A stretch of DNA of 64,000 bases. Origin: Chitinophaga varians (GTDB lineage: Bacteria > Bacteroidota > Bacteroidia > Chitinophagales > Chitinophagaceae). The translations under genes and the position numbers were made by a program. Numbering within the stretch: the first letter of the stretch is position 1; every line of letters starts with the position of its first letter. Below are positions 1 through 7,732 of the stretch, in pieces. The notes under the pieces were generated by a model. It ran no database searches, was not told where the DNA came from, and saw only the letters and a program-made list of their open reading frames with translations. The stretch is taken from positions 496,001 to 560,000 of the forward strand of contig NZ_JACVFB010000002.1 of NCBI RefSeq assembly GCF_014529945.1, in the 5' to 3' direction.

Positions 1-564
1 AAAGGCAAAAGCTGTCAGCTGCACCTGGGCCACAACTTCAACTGGGAATGGGCCAATCTCTTCTGCATGCAGGGCGTGGCTTACCCCTTCCTGGTGGTGT
101 ATATGCCGCTTAGCAGCAAGCCGGCGGATCGCATGTTCCGCCATTTCCGGGAGAAATTCGGGTCTATCCTGATCCCCGCCAATGATATGGCCAACAGCAT
201 GAAACCATGGCTCGACAAGCAATACCTGATCGCACTGGTAGCTGACCAGAACCCTGGCAATCCGAAGAGCTGCCTTTGGTATCCTTTCCTGAACAAGATG
301 ACACCTTTCTATAAAGGCCCTGAAATGGCGGCCCGCAGAAATGATATCCCGGTAGTGTTTGTAGATATCCGCAAAACAAAACGCGGGTATTATCACGCCA
401 CGCTGAAGCTGATGTTTGAAGCGCCACAACAGGAGCCGGTAGGGAAGATCACCGAGACCTTTGTTCGGTTCCTGGAGAAAAATATACATGAGCAACCGGA
501 AGTATGGGTATGGAGCCACAGAAGATGGAAACACCAATATCCCGGCACACCGGAAACAAAATAA
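1..564 (+). CDS. Lipid A biosynthesis (LpxL/HtrB-type) acyltransferase, 3' part
   Basis: The frame is open from the first base, so the 5' end lies outside the window; the first ATG at 67 is internal. The fragment encodes 187 residues. Residues 11-16 read H-N-F-N-W-E, the HX4(D/E) catalytic motif of this inner-membrane acyltransferase family. Residues about 80-120 carry the family's ADQ..., YPFL and EMAARRN blocks. Family knowledge says these enzymes transfer a secondary acyl chain to lipid A precursors; in Bacteroidota the same family can act on other lipids, so the acyl acceptor is not settled. A strong bidirectional terminator follows directly after the stop codon. Confidence 0.85.
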   Translation, partial: KGKSCQLHLGHNFNWEWANLFCMQGVAYPFLVVYMPLSSKPADRMFRHFREKFGSILIPANDMANSMKPWLDKQYLIALVADQNPGNPKSCLWYPFLNKMTPFYKGPEMAARRNDIPVVFVDIRKTKRGYYHATLKLMFEAPQQEPVGKITETFVRFLEKNIHEQPEVWVWSHRRWKHQYPGTPETK

Positions 565-603
565 AAAGCGAAGACCTGAGCCACTGCTCAGGTCTTCGCT
601 TTT
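565..603. terminator. Bidirectional rho-independent terminator
   Basis: A perfect 17-bp stem (565-581 with 586-602) closes a CACT loop, flanked by A-runs and T-runs. It sits between the convergent acyltransferase and LysM genes and can serve both. Confidence 0.9.
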
Positions 604-622
604 ATACGTTCACCGGTTGTTA

Positions 623-997
623 TCATCCGGGTATTTTCAGTTTCTGTCCGGGATAGATCAGATTGGGGTCTTTGATCTGGTCTTTATTGGCCTCAAAGAT
701 GTCTTTCCAGGAAACGCCGGGATAGTTCTTCGCAATCTTGCTCAGACTGTCGCCGGATTTTACTTCGTAGGTCTGTTCTCCGCCGCCACCATCGGCAACA
801 GCGATATTCATCACTACATCAGCAGAACGCATTTCAGGGTCCAGTTTTTCGTAGGTGCTCCACAGTTGGTCTTTCACCTCAGCGGTAGCTTCCCCGTCTA
901 TATACAGCACATTGTCCTGTTCCCTTACCTGTAAATTGGTAACGCCGGCGCTGTTGGCCTGGCTGATCAGTTCCTGGTATTTATCCTGTAAGCTCAT
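623..997 (-). CDS. BON-LysM protein, Kbp/YgaU-like
   Basis: A 124-residue protein without a signal peptide. Residues about 15-70 form a BON-like domain ([11 protein letters not shown]) and residues 76-124 a LysM domain ([16 protein letters not shown] ... [10 protein letters not shown]). This order and length match E. coli Kbp (YgaU), a cytoplasmic potassium-binding protein, so a K+ or cell-envelope stress role is a reasonable inference; a simple LysM annotation would be the safe alternative. It lies just downstream of a second BON protein on the same strand, with a 20-base gap, so the two probably form one transcript. Confidence 0.85.
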   Translation of the reverse strand: MSLQDKYQELISQANSAGVTNLQVREQDNVLYIDGEATAEVKDQLWSTYEKLDPEMRSADVVMNIAVADGGGGEQTYEVKSGDSLSKIAKNYPGVSWKDIFEANKDQIKDPNLIYPGQKLKIPG

Positions 998-1017
998 GAC
1001 AGTAATTTTTTAAAGGG

Positions 1018-1503
1018 TTATTTCAATTTAAGATTGTTGTTGACTTTCTTAGGTTTTGATTCCTGTGCTGTCTGAATGATTTTACGCAGATCGCTTTTTT
1101 TAGCTTCGCCGGTCAGGGTTACTTCACCATTGGCAACGGTAACGGTTACTGTTGAAAATCCACCTGCCGCATAAGCAGAATCAAGGGTTTTCTTCAGCAC
1201 ATCGTCGGGGTTGATGGTAACCGGTGCCTGCACTGGTTCCGGTGCTTTCACGGTGATATTGTTGGTAACAGATTTCACACCGGAAACACCTTTTAAGGCT
1301 TCTTCCGCTGCTGCTTTGGCGGCATCGTCTGTTACTTCGCCGTTCAGCGTTACCACACCGCTTTTCACTTCGGCTGTGATGCCCGGAATAGTACTCAGTT
1401 TTTCATTAACAGCCTGTTGGATTTTGCTGTCCGACGGCTTACAGGCGAAGAAGAAAACGCCCATCACCATCAAAAGGGCGAGTGCTAAGGATTTTCTATT
1501 CAT
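1018..1503 (-). CDS. Lipoprotein with two BON domains
   Basis: A 161-residue protein. The N-terminus is a lipoprotein signal ending FFFAC, with Cys21 as the likely lipidation site. Two BON repeats follow (about 24-90 and 98-160), each with the GEVTL/GVVTLNGEVTD type of strand motif; the first ends in GVSGVKSVTNNITV. BON domains are envelope or phospholipid-binding modules (OsmY, DolP families). No enzyme motif is visible. It is cotranscribed with the BON-LysM gene downstream, which suggests an osmotic or envelope-maintenance pair. Confidence 0.8.
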   Translation of the reverse strand: MNRKSLALALLMVMGVFFFACKPSDSKIQQAVNEKLSTIPGITAEVKSGVVTLNGEVTDDAAKAAAEEALKGVSGVKSVTNNITVKAPEPVQAPVTINPDDVLKKTLDSAYAAGGFSTVTVTVANGEVTLTGEAKKSDLRKIIQTAQESKPKKVNNNLKLK

Positions 1504-1701
1504 GGTTAGAAAGTTTTAGTCCCAGAAGATAACAAATAACGTGCTAACAGAAAATTTTTTCTTGTTTAACTTATTGTTAATCAATTGAAAATCGACACAA
1601 CTAAAATATCTGCCCGAAAGAAAGCCCACTGCAATAAAGGATTTGAGGGAAATGGAACTGCAGTAGTATACATTAAATTATTTAACCATATCAAAAACAA
1701 A

Positions 1702-1730
1702 CAGGCCGCAAAGGAATCCCTTGCGGTCTG
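1702..1730 (-). terminator. Terminator of the MBL/rhodanese gene
   Basis: The stem pairs CCGCAA (1707-1712) with TTGCGG (1721-1726) and extends outward with CAG/CTG. On the minus strand it is followed by a T-rich stretch (TTTGTTTTTG). It lies about 30 bases past the stop codon at 1761. Confidence 0.75.
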
Positions 1731-1760
1731 ATGATATGCTAAGCTATAATTGGAAAATAC

Positions 1761-3164
1761 TTAGTTGAGCACATTCTTTTCCTGTACTACTTCCAGTCCT
1801 TTTTCATCTTTCATTTTGGCGAAACCACCCTCTACGTTACGCAGGTTGTGGATGCCCTCTCTCTTCAGGATAGAGCAGGCAATAATGCTGCGATAACCGC
1901 CCTGGCAGTGAACATACAGGTTCAGCTGTTCTTCCAGGCTGGCGAGGTTGGCAGGGTCCATCATATCGCCCAGCGGCAGGCTGAGCGCATCTTTAATATG
2001 TCCGTTAGCGTATTCACCCGGCTTGCGCACATCTACGATCACGAGGTTGTCGTCGTGTGGAATATCCATCGCCAGCTCATCCGCTTCCACGGTGATGATC
2101 ATATCTCTTTCCTCGCCGGCTGCTTCCCAGGCAGGGAAACCACCTTCGAGGTAGCCATTGACATTTTCGAAACCTACACGCGCCATTCTTACGACTGTTT
2201 CTTCTTCTTTGCCCGGTGTAGCGACCAGTATAATTTCCTGATCGAAAGGCAACAGGCTGCCGGCCCACTCAGCGAAACGGCCTTCCAGACCGATGCTGAT
2301 AGACTCAGGCACAAAACCATCGCCAAATTCCGTAGCCGGACGAGTATCGAGGATCAAAGCGCCTGCTTTGCTTTTTTCTTTAAATGCAGCCACAGAAAGC
2401 GGTTGCAACGCTTTGTTCATCACCGCCTGCAGCGCATCATAACCTTCTTTGTTGATCTTTGCGTTGATCGGGAAATAAGAAGGGGGTGTAGACAAGCCAC
2501 TGGTCACTTCCTGGATGAACTGTGCCTTATCAGTGGCCAACAGTGCATAGTTGTTGCTTTTTTCTTCTCCGATGGTGCTGTAAGTATTCGGACCGAGGTT
2601 CTTGCCACAGGCAGATCCCGGGCCATGCGCCGGATATACGATCACGTTATCAGGCAGTGTTTTAATGCGGTTGTTCAGCGACTCGAACAGATGCGCAGCC
2701 AGTTCTTCTTTTGTGAGGTTACCACTGAAGAGGTCCGGACGACCTACATCTCCCACAAACAGGGTGTCGCCGGTAAACACAGCGTGTGGCGCTTTATTGG
2801 CATCCAGCAGCAGGTAACAGGTAGACTCCAGTGTATGTCCCGGTGTATGCAACACTTTAATAGTGACATCACCGATGGCAAATTCTTCGTTATCTTTTGC
2901 CACATAAGCATCGAAGCCGGTTTCAGCATCCGGGCCAAACACAATCTGTGCTCCGGTAGCTTTGGCCAGTTCCAGATGGCCCGACACAAAGTCGGCGTGG
3001 AAATGTGTTTCAAAAATGTATTTAATAGTAGCATTCCGTTCCCTGGCAAGGTCCAGGTATACATCGATATCCCTCAGCGGGTCTATCACCACGGCCACTC
3101 CTCCTGATTCAATGAAGTATGCCGCCTCTGACAGACAATTGGTGTATAATTGTTTTACGTACAT
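1761..3164 (-). CDS. MBL-fold hydrolase with two rhodanese domains (persulfide dioxygenase-like)
   Basis: A 467-residue protein. Residues 1-240 form an ETHE1-type metallo-beta-lactamase domain: H54-x-H56-x-D58 with H63, H110 (HTPGHT) and D133 (TGDTLF) as metal ligands. Two rhodanese-like domains follow. The first (about 265-355) has no catalytic Cys; the second carries VHCQGGYRS, an active-site Cys loop. This architecture matches CstB/persulfide dioxygenase-sulfurtransferase proteins, which oxidise glutathione or low-molecular-weight persulfides and move sulfane sulfur; that function is inferred from the family. The upstream region has a TAAATTTG -7 box and a palindrome shared with the metH region. 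A terminator isolates it from the upstream arsR gene. Confidence 0.88.
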   Translation of the reverse strand: MYVKQLYTNCLSEAAYFIESGGVAVVIDPLRDIDVYLDLARERNATIKYIFETHFHADFVSGHLELAKATGAQIVFGPDAETGFDAYVAKDNEEFAIGDVTIKVLHTPGHTLESTCYLLLDANKAPHAVFTGDTLFVGDVGRPDLFSGNLTKEELAAHLFESLNNRIKTLPDNVIVYPAHGPGSACGKNLGPNTYSTIGEEKSNNYALLATDKAQFIQEVTSGLSTPPSYFPINAKINKEGYDALQAVMNKALQPLSVAAFKEKSKAGALILDTRPATEFGDGFVPESISIGLEGRFAEWAGSLLPFDQEIILVATPGKEEETVVRMARVGFENVNGYLEGGFPAWEAAGEERDMIITVEADELAMDIPHDDNLVIVDVRKPGEYANGHIKDALSLPLGDMMDPANLASLEEQLNLYVHCQGGYRSIIACSILKREGIHNLRNVEGGFAKMKDEKGLEVVQEKNVLN

Positions 3165-3202
3165 GGATTGGCTTTTTGATTTGATTGGTTTTTGTAATCC
3201 TA

Positions 3203-3210
3203 CAAATTTA
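3203..3210 (-). promoter_or_regulatory. -7 box of the MBL/rhodanese promoter
   Basis: On the minus strand this reads TAAATTTG, a full match to the Bacteroidota -7 consensus TAnnTTTG. No -33 TTTG is present at the usual distance; the palindrome at 3232-3250 takes that place, as in an activator-dependent promoter. Confidence 0.55.
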
Positions 3211-3231
3211 CAAATAAATCACCCCCCACAC

Positions 3232-3250
3232 GTATGGATAAAATCTATAC
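3232..3250. promoter_or_regulatory. Palindromic operator candidate upstream of the persulfide dioxygenase-like gene
   Basis: A 19-bp near-perfect palindrome, GTATGGATAAAATCTATAC, with one mismatched pair and an AAA centre. Its centre lies roughly 40 bases upstream of the expected transcription start. It matches 16 of 19 bases with 62583-62601 beside the Cys-run leader ORF. Confidence 0.5.
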
Positions 3251-3257
3251 TAAAATA

Positions 3258-3284
3258 AAAAAGTAGCCTTTCGGCTACTTTTTC
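3258..3284 (-). terminator. Terminator of the arsR-type gene
   Basis: AGTAGCC pairs with GGCTACT around a TTTC loop, flanked by A-runs and T-runs, so it can also work in both directions. It separates the ArsR gene from the MBL/rhodanese promoter. Confidence 0.85.
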
Positions 3285-3322
3285 AATAATTCAATTCCGT
3301 ATTTAAAAATGGTTAATATGGA

Positions 3323-3682
3323 TTAACCAACCAGTTCTTCCACAAATTTTGCCACTTCAGCAATACGCTGCTTGTTGATAGTGTAGTGAATGAACTTACC
3401 ATCTCTTTCTGTAATTACAATACCAGCCCGTCTTAATATGGCCAGATGCTGCGATGCTACCGATTGTTCCAAACGCAATTTTACATATATCTCTGTCACA
3501 GTCATTTTCTTATGGTCCTCCAACAGCTTTATCATCTGCTGGCGCAACTTATGGTTGATAGCACGCAAAACCATAGCAGCCTTTTTAACGGCAATGTAAT
3601 CCAATTTGATCTGGTCTTTTTCATTGTTACCTCTAGAAATAATAAGAGTATTAGAAGAGGTAGTTAATAATGTTTTTTCCAT
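3323..3682 (-). CDS. ArsR-family winged-helix regulator
   Basis: A 119-residue protein from the ATG at 3682; a longer reading from 3724 adds an unlikely hydrophobic leader. The winged helix-turn-helix spans about residues 35-110: LRAINHKLRQQMIKLL, then TVTEIYVKL and the recognition helix EQSVASQHLAILRRAG, then the wing DGKFIHYTIN. The protein has no cysteine at all, so classical metal or persulfide sensing through Cys pairs is ruled out in this member. It sits upstream of the MBL/rhodanese gene on the same strand but behind a terminator, so co-regulation is possible but not shown. Confidence 0.85.
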   Translation of the reverse strand: MEKTLLTTSSNTLIISRGNNEKDQIKLDYIAVKKAAMVLRAINHKLRQQMIKLLEDHKKMTVTEIYVKLRLEQSVASQHLAILRRAGIVITERDGKFIHYTINKQRIAEVAKFVEELVG

Positions 3683-3896
3683 CGCATAATAGTTTTTAAA
3701 AAATGATGAAATGAAAGGGATCAACGGACAGTAATCGCAAAACAGTTAGACAACAAATGCGGTTATCGATTTATACAAAAATATAATATCTGTCACAATA
3801 AAAAAAATTTCTATACCTTATTTTATCATATATAACCCGACGATATGTGCAAATTAGATGTAATTTGACAATATCATGACAAATAAAACGAACGTG

Positions 3897-4574
3897 TTAG
3901 GGTTTTTGGGGGAAATAGAAGCCTTTCAGATAAAAAGGGCTGAAATAAGCGAGGTCAACAAATGATTTTTGACCGAATAACTGTTCTGCCAGCGGGGCCA
4001 TATGCGCGGCACTCATCTCATGGGAAACAAAAACGGCATTATCGATGGAAGGCAGCATGGCGGCCCATTTCGGGCTACCATTGCCGAAAAAATATATCTT
4101 TTGCTGCGACAACCAGGCATCCAGCGAGGCTGGCTCCAGTATCAGCGCCTGTGGCTCCATGACCGGCTGCAGCGAGGCATCATAAATAGCGGTGAATACC
4201 TCCTGCCGGCGCGCGTCCAGCATGGGACAATACCAGGCGTTATCATCCTGCACTACCGCTTTGGCGCCCTGCGCCATCATCTGCAGCGTGGGAACGGCCA
4301 GCAACGGCTTATTCCAGGCATAACACAGGCCTTTGGCGGTAGCCACGCCTACACGTAAACCCGTGTAAGACCCCGGCCCTGCGCTCACAGCCACGGCATC
4401 CAGATCAGCGGCGGTAACGCCCTGCTCACGCAATACCTGCTGCACATACAACACCATCGCCGCGGCATGGTCCTGCTGCTGCTCGTTGACAAGCGTCTGT
4501 AATGCTTTACCATCACGCGCCAGGCTCACCGAACCGGCGGTAGTGGCTGTATCTATGCTCAGTATTAATGCCAT
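3897..4574 (-). CDS. tsaB: tRNA threonylcarbamoyladenosine biosynthesis protein TsaB
   Basis: A 225-residue ASKHA-fold protein. The N-terminus ILSIDTATTAGSVSL and the block GPGSYTGLRVGVATAKGL are typical of TsaB. It partners TsaD and TsaE in making t6A at position 37 of ANN-decoding tRNAs, acting as a scaffold without its own catalysis. It starts 2 bases after the stop of the upstream 3-hydroxyacyl-CoA dehydrogenase-like gene (4577), so the two are probably cotranscribed. Confidence 0.92.
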   Translation of the reverse strand: MALILSIDTATTAGSVSLARDGKALQTLVNEQQQDHAAAMVLYVQQVLREQGVTAADLDAVAVSAGPGSYTGLRVGVATAKGLCYAWNKPLLAVPTLQMMAQGAKAVVQDDNAWYCPMLDARRQEVFTAIYDASLQPVMEPQALILEPASLDAWLSQQKIYFFGNGSPKWAAMLPSIDNAVFVSHEMSAAHMAPLAEQLFGQKSFVDLAYFSPFYLKGFYFPQKP

Positions 4575-4576
4575 GG

Positions 4577-5239
4577 TTATATCGCCTCGTATTCTGTTTG
4601 TAATAATGCAGCTACCTCGTAACGGTCATCACCGGTAGCATCGTGTACTGCTTTCAGTACTTCATACACGTGTTTCACGCCTATACGTTCACACCACTCA
4701 AAAGGCCCAAACGGATAATTGGTGCCTAACTTCATGGAGGTGTCTATATCCGCACGGGAGGCGGTCCCCTCCTGTGCTGTCAGATAGGCCTCATTGATAA
4801 TCATGCATACCACCCTCGGTGTTACCATCCCCGTAGCATCCGCTACCAGGGTGTATTCCCAGCTGAGCTGATGCATGATGTCTGCCAACACTTCCTGCTG
4901 CCCGTCGTCCATCAGCGTTACTTCCAGCAACGGCAGACTGATAAAACCCGGCAGGAAATTACATCCCATAATATTGAACCCCTGCTCAAAGGCATAATCA
5001 CTCATTACCTGAGACAAGGACGTTTTCACGATCCCTGCCAACACGGGCACACCCGGATTACGGGCATATACCGCTGCATGGTCCGGCCGGTCATCGAATA
5101 TAAGATCTATCACCAGGTCAAACGCCTTCACAGACAGCACTTCTTCCAGACTGGTTCTCCATTGTACCTGATGCCGGGAAAAATCTCTTTGCTGTAATTC
5201 ATCATACCGCTGCGCATCTGCTATTACGAGGATATTCAT
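4577..5239 (-). CDS. Degenerate 3-hydroxyacyl-CoA dehydrogenase-like protein
   Basis: A 220-residue protein. The C-terminal part (about 125-220) is a good 3HCDH C-terminal domain: TGMVTPRVVCMIINEAYL, ADIDTSMKLGTNYPFGPFEW and a helix around VYEVLKAVHDATG. The N-terminal part is only about 120 residues and lacks a recognisable GxGxxG dinucleotide loop, although GFNIMGCNFLPGF resembles the substrate region after the Rossmann fold. It may therefore have lost NAD binding or bind it unconventionally. It is upstream of tsaB with a 2-base gap; no functional link is obvious. The family's usual reaction is oxidation of 3-hydroxyacyl-CoA in beta-oxidation. Confidence 0.75.
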   Translation of the reverse strand: MNILVIADAQRYDELQQRDFSRHQVQWRTSLEEVLSVKAFDLVIDLIFDDRPDHAAVYARNPGVPVLAGIVKTSLSQVMSDYAFEQGFNIMGCNFLPGFISLPLLEVTLMDDGQQEVLADIMHQLSWEYTLVADATGMVTPRVVCMIINEAYLTAQEGTASRADIDTSMKLGTNYPFGPFEWCERIGVKHVYEVLKAVHDATGDDRYEVAALLQTEYEAI

Positions 5240-5350
5240 GCATTAAATTTCGGCAAACCTAAGAAAAAAATCCCTTTATCTTCGGGTTAAACCCACCTCC
5301 TGCCGGCCAACAGCCGATGCCGGCACCACTTATTTTTTTATTTTCGTTAT

Positions 5351-5731
5351 ATGGAAAAGCAAATCATCAACACCAATCAGGCGCCCGCTCCTATCGGGCC
5401 ATACAACCAGGCTGTAAAAGCTGGTAATATCCTCTATGTGTCTGGTCAGATTCCTTTAGATCCCGCCACCGGTGAGGTGGTGAAGTCAGGCATCACGGAT
5501 GAAGCCCATATGGCCATGAAAAACCTGCAGGCAGTATTGAAAGAAGCCGGTCTTACTTTCGATGCCGTGGTAAAAACCACCATCTTCCTGACAGACATGA
5601 ACGATTTCCCTAAGGTAAATGAAGTATACGGCAGCTACTTCAGTGGCAACTACCCCGCACGCGAAACCGTACAGGTAGCCGGTTTGCCCAAGGGAGTGAA
5701 TGTGGAAATATCAGTGATCGCACATAGCTAA
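5351..5731 (+). CDS. ridA: RidA family reactive imine/enamine deaminase
   Basis: A 126-residue protein of normal length for the family. It has the signature IGPYNQAVKAGN, YVSGQIPLDPATG and PARETVQVAGLPKGVNVEISVIA. Arg104 and Glu119 match the conserved substrate-binding Arg and active-site Glu. RidA hydrolyses 2-aminoacrylate and related imines made by PLP enzymes. It is transcribed alone, divergent from the tsaB pair, and ends in a strong terminator. Confidence 0.95.
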   Translation: MEKQIINTNQAPAPIGPYNQAVKAGNILYVSGQIPLDPATGEVVKSGITDEAHMAMKNLQAVLKEAGLTFDAVVKTTIFLTDMNDFPKVNEVYGSYFSGNYPARETVQVAGLPKGVNVEISVIAHS

Positions 5732-5754
5732 ACTGTGATCCCTGAGGGGACATC

Positions 5755-5792
5755 ACAAAAAAAAGACATGCCCGCGGACATGTCTTTTTTTA
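5755..5792. terminator. Bidirectional terminator between ridA and the L,D-transpeptidase
   Basis: GACATG pairs with CATGTC around CCCGCGGA, with eight A before and eight T after the stem extending the duplex. It serves the convergent genes on both sides. Confidence 0.9.
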
Positions 5793-5793
5793 T

Positions 5794-7518
5794 TTAATAT
5801 TTTTCCTGGCTACCGGATGAATCCACCCTCGCCGGCTTCGGCTCGTTGCTACCAAATAAAGTAGCGGCCAGTCGCGTATCGTGACCGTACACGTCATCGC
5901 GGAAGTTCAGCTTTCCTTTACTGTCCACGAAAGCAGTAAAGTAAACGATGAACACCGGCACTTTTTCTTTCACGGTAACAAACTTTTCTTTATTGGCATT
6001 CAGGGCATCGTCTATCTTCTGCTCTGTCCAGCTGGAATCCTTACGCAGCAACCATTCTGCCAGATGTTTAGGCTCTGCCACCCGTATGCAGCCGTGGCTG
6101 AAAGAACGTTTATTTTCCCCAAAAAGATAACGGGCAGGCGTATCATGCAGGTAGATGTTGTATTCGTTCGGGAACAGGAATTTCACCTTGCCCAGTGAGT
6201 TTCGGCCACCCGGACGTTGTCTTACGATGTAAGGGAAATTACCACCGGAATATTTGCTGAAATTGATGGAACCGGGCGGTATCACTTTCCCGCTGGCACC
6301 TACGATCTCCATATTCTGCCGCGCCAGATATCCGCTGCCGCTCCGTTTAAGGCCCGGCAACACCTCTTTGGCCAGAATGCCCGGAGGTACGTTCCAGTAC
6401 GGGCTAAACACTACATAACGCAGGTCTTTGGAGAATACCACCGTATTGGCGCCGGGTTTGCCGACCACCACGTTGCAGCTCCAGTCTAGTTTTCCTTTAT
6501 CATATACATACATGGTAAATGCCGGGATATTCACCAGAATATAGTCTGTAGTGGGTTCCAGCGGCACCCAGCGGGAACGCTCCATATTCACCAGTATCTG
6601 ACGGATCCGTTGTTGTAAGGGCACATTCAACGCATCTACCGTGGTTTGTTTGATGATACCGTCCACTTTTTGTCCCATACGGGCCTGATAGGAACGTACG
6701 GCGCTGTCCAGCTCCGGTGTAAAGCGACTGCTGCTGTCGTTCACGGCCAGGTCGCCCAGTGCTTTCAGTCTGTTTTTTACGGTGATGATCACCTGGGAAG
6801 AATCTCCCTTTTTGAAGGTGGCTTTCTGTGCTATCTGAACAGCATCCCATTTCGTAGAGGCTTCCAGGTTAGCCAGTTTTTTCAGCTCGTTCCGCAGCAG
6901 TTTATATTGACGGTTCACCGGTTCATCTTCTTCAAAAGCGTTGGATTTCTTGCGCACCACGGAATCCAACAGGCTTTCCATATCAATTTTTTTCCGGGGG
7001 ATGAACCATTCCAGGTCTTTCGCTGAATCAGCCGTAAGGCCGCCCCATACCTTATTACCATAGGCGAAGAACTGCGCGGTTAGCAGTACTTCCAGCTGTG
7101 GACGGGCGGTGTCAGCGATACGCAATCCCGCTTCGCTTTGCAGCAGGCTATCCGTCAGCTGTTGCAGTTGGGGGTTGATCAGGCTACTGTCTTTAATGCC
7201 ATAAGAGGCATCATTTTTCATCATATTGATGAAGTTGGCCGCCTGTTCCGTCAGTGAGTCTTTGTTGATCCATGCGTAGTGATACCCCCGTTTCTGATAG
7301 AAATTCCGGATGTATTCATCATACTGATCATAGTTGGTGTTCACTGCCAGGAATTGATTAAGCAGGTTACTGTCCAGCGTCTCTTCAATATACGCTTCTT
7401 TAGTATAATGTGTAGTGTCTCTGATTTTCAGCTTCTTTCTAAAGCCTCCATTTTGCTGGCAGGCAACAAAGACAATCAGGGCCAATAAAGAGAGGGTTGT
7501 GTAAAAACGTACGGTCAT
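5794..7518 (-). CDS. Large L,D-transpeptidase lipoprotein (YcbB/LdtD-like)
   Basis: A 574-residue protein with a lipoprotein signal (FVAC, Cys20). A peptidoglycan-binding-like helical region lies around residues 240-300 (DSAVRSYQARMGQKVDGIIKQ). The YkuD catalytic domain follows, with HDTPARYLF and SFSHGCIRV; the nucleophile is about Cys477. The domain order and size match E. coli YcbB/LdtD, which forms 3-3 peptidoglycan cross-links in the periplasm. Membrane anchoring through the lipid is inferred. It stands alone between terminators or repeats. Confidence 0.9.
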   Translation of the reverse strand: MTVRFYTTLSLLALIVFVACQQNGGFRKKLKIRDTTHYTKEAYIEETLDSNLLNQFLAVNTNYDQYDEYIRNFYQKRGYHYAWINKDSLTEQAANFINMMKNDASYGIKDSSLINPQLQQLTDSLLQSEAGLRIADTARPQLEVLLTAQFFAYGNKVWGGLTADSAKDLEWFIPRKKIDMESLLDSVVRKKSNAFEEDEPVNRQYKLLRNELKKLANLEASTKWDAVQIAQKATFKKGDSSQVIITVKNRLKALGDLAVNDSSSRFTPELDSAVRSYQARMGQKVDGIIKQTTVDALNVPLQQRIRQILVNMERSRWVPLEPTTDYILVNIPAFTMYVYDKGKLDWSCNVVVGKPGANTVVFSKDLRYVVFSPYWNVPPGILAKEVLPGLKRSGSGYLARQNMEIVGASGKVIPPGSINFSKYSGGNFPYIVRQRPGGRNSLGKVKFLFPNEYNIYLHDTPARYLFGENKRSFSHGCIRVAEPKHLAEWLLRKDSSWTEQKIDDALNANKEKFVTVKEKVPVFIVYFTAFVDSKGKLNFRDDVYGHDTRLAATLFGSNEPKPARVDSSGSQEKY

Positions 7519-7649
7519 AAGTGTAATGGATGTGATTAAGAAACAAGAACAAACATGACAAACAAACAGTAGGGGATTAATACTGTTTTATCGCATAAAT
7601 GTATGAAATATATACAGTTTGAAGGAGGGGTTAGATGTTGAAATTTCGA

Positions 7650-7718
7650 AATTTAATTATTTAGAAATTTGGAGTATGAAAGTAACCTTGCATGCTAAAA
7701 TTTCTAAATAATTAAATT
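7650..7718. repeat. Intergenic fold-back repeat
   Basis: A 21-bp perfect inverted repeat (7650-7670 with 7698-7718) of AT-rich words around a 27-base loop, downstream of rng and upstream of the L,D-transpeptidase. It belongs to a set of similar structures at 15614, 34471, 44012 and 44983. Confidence 0.8.
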
Positions 7719-7732
7719 CCAAAATAGCTAAA

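Noticed and set aside
1848..3107. A 419-codon plus-strand frame opposite the MBL/rhodanese gene
   Set aside because: It mirrors the real gene and shows no recognisable motif.
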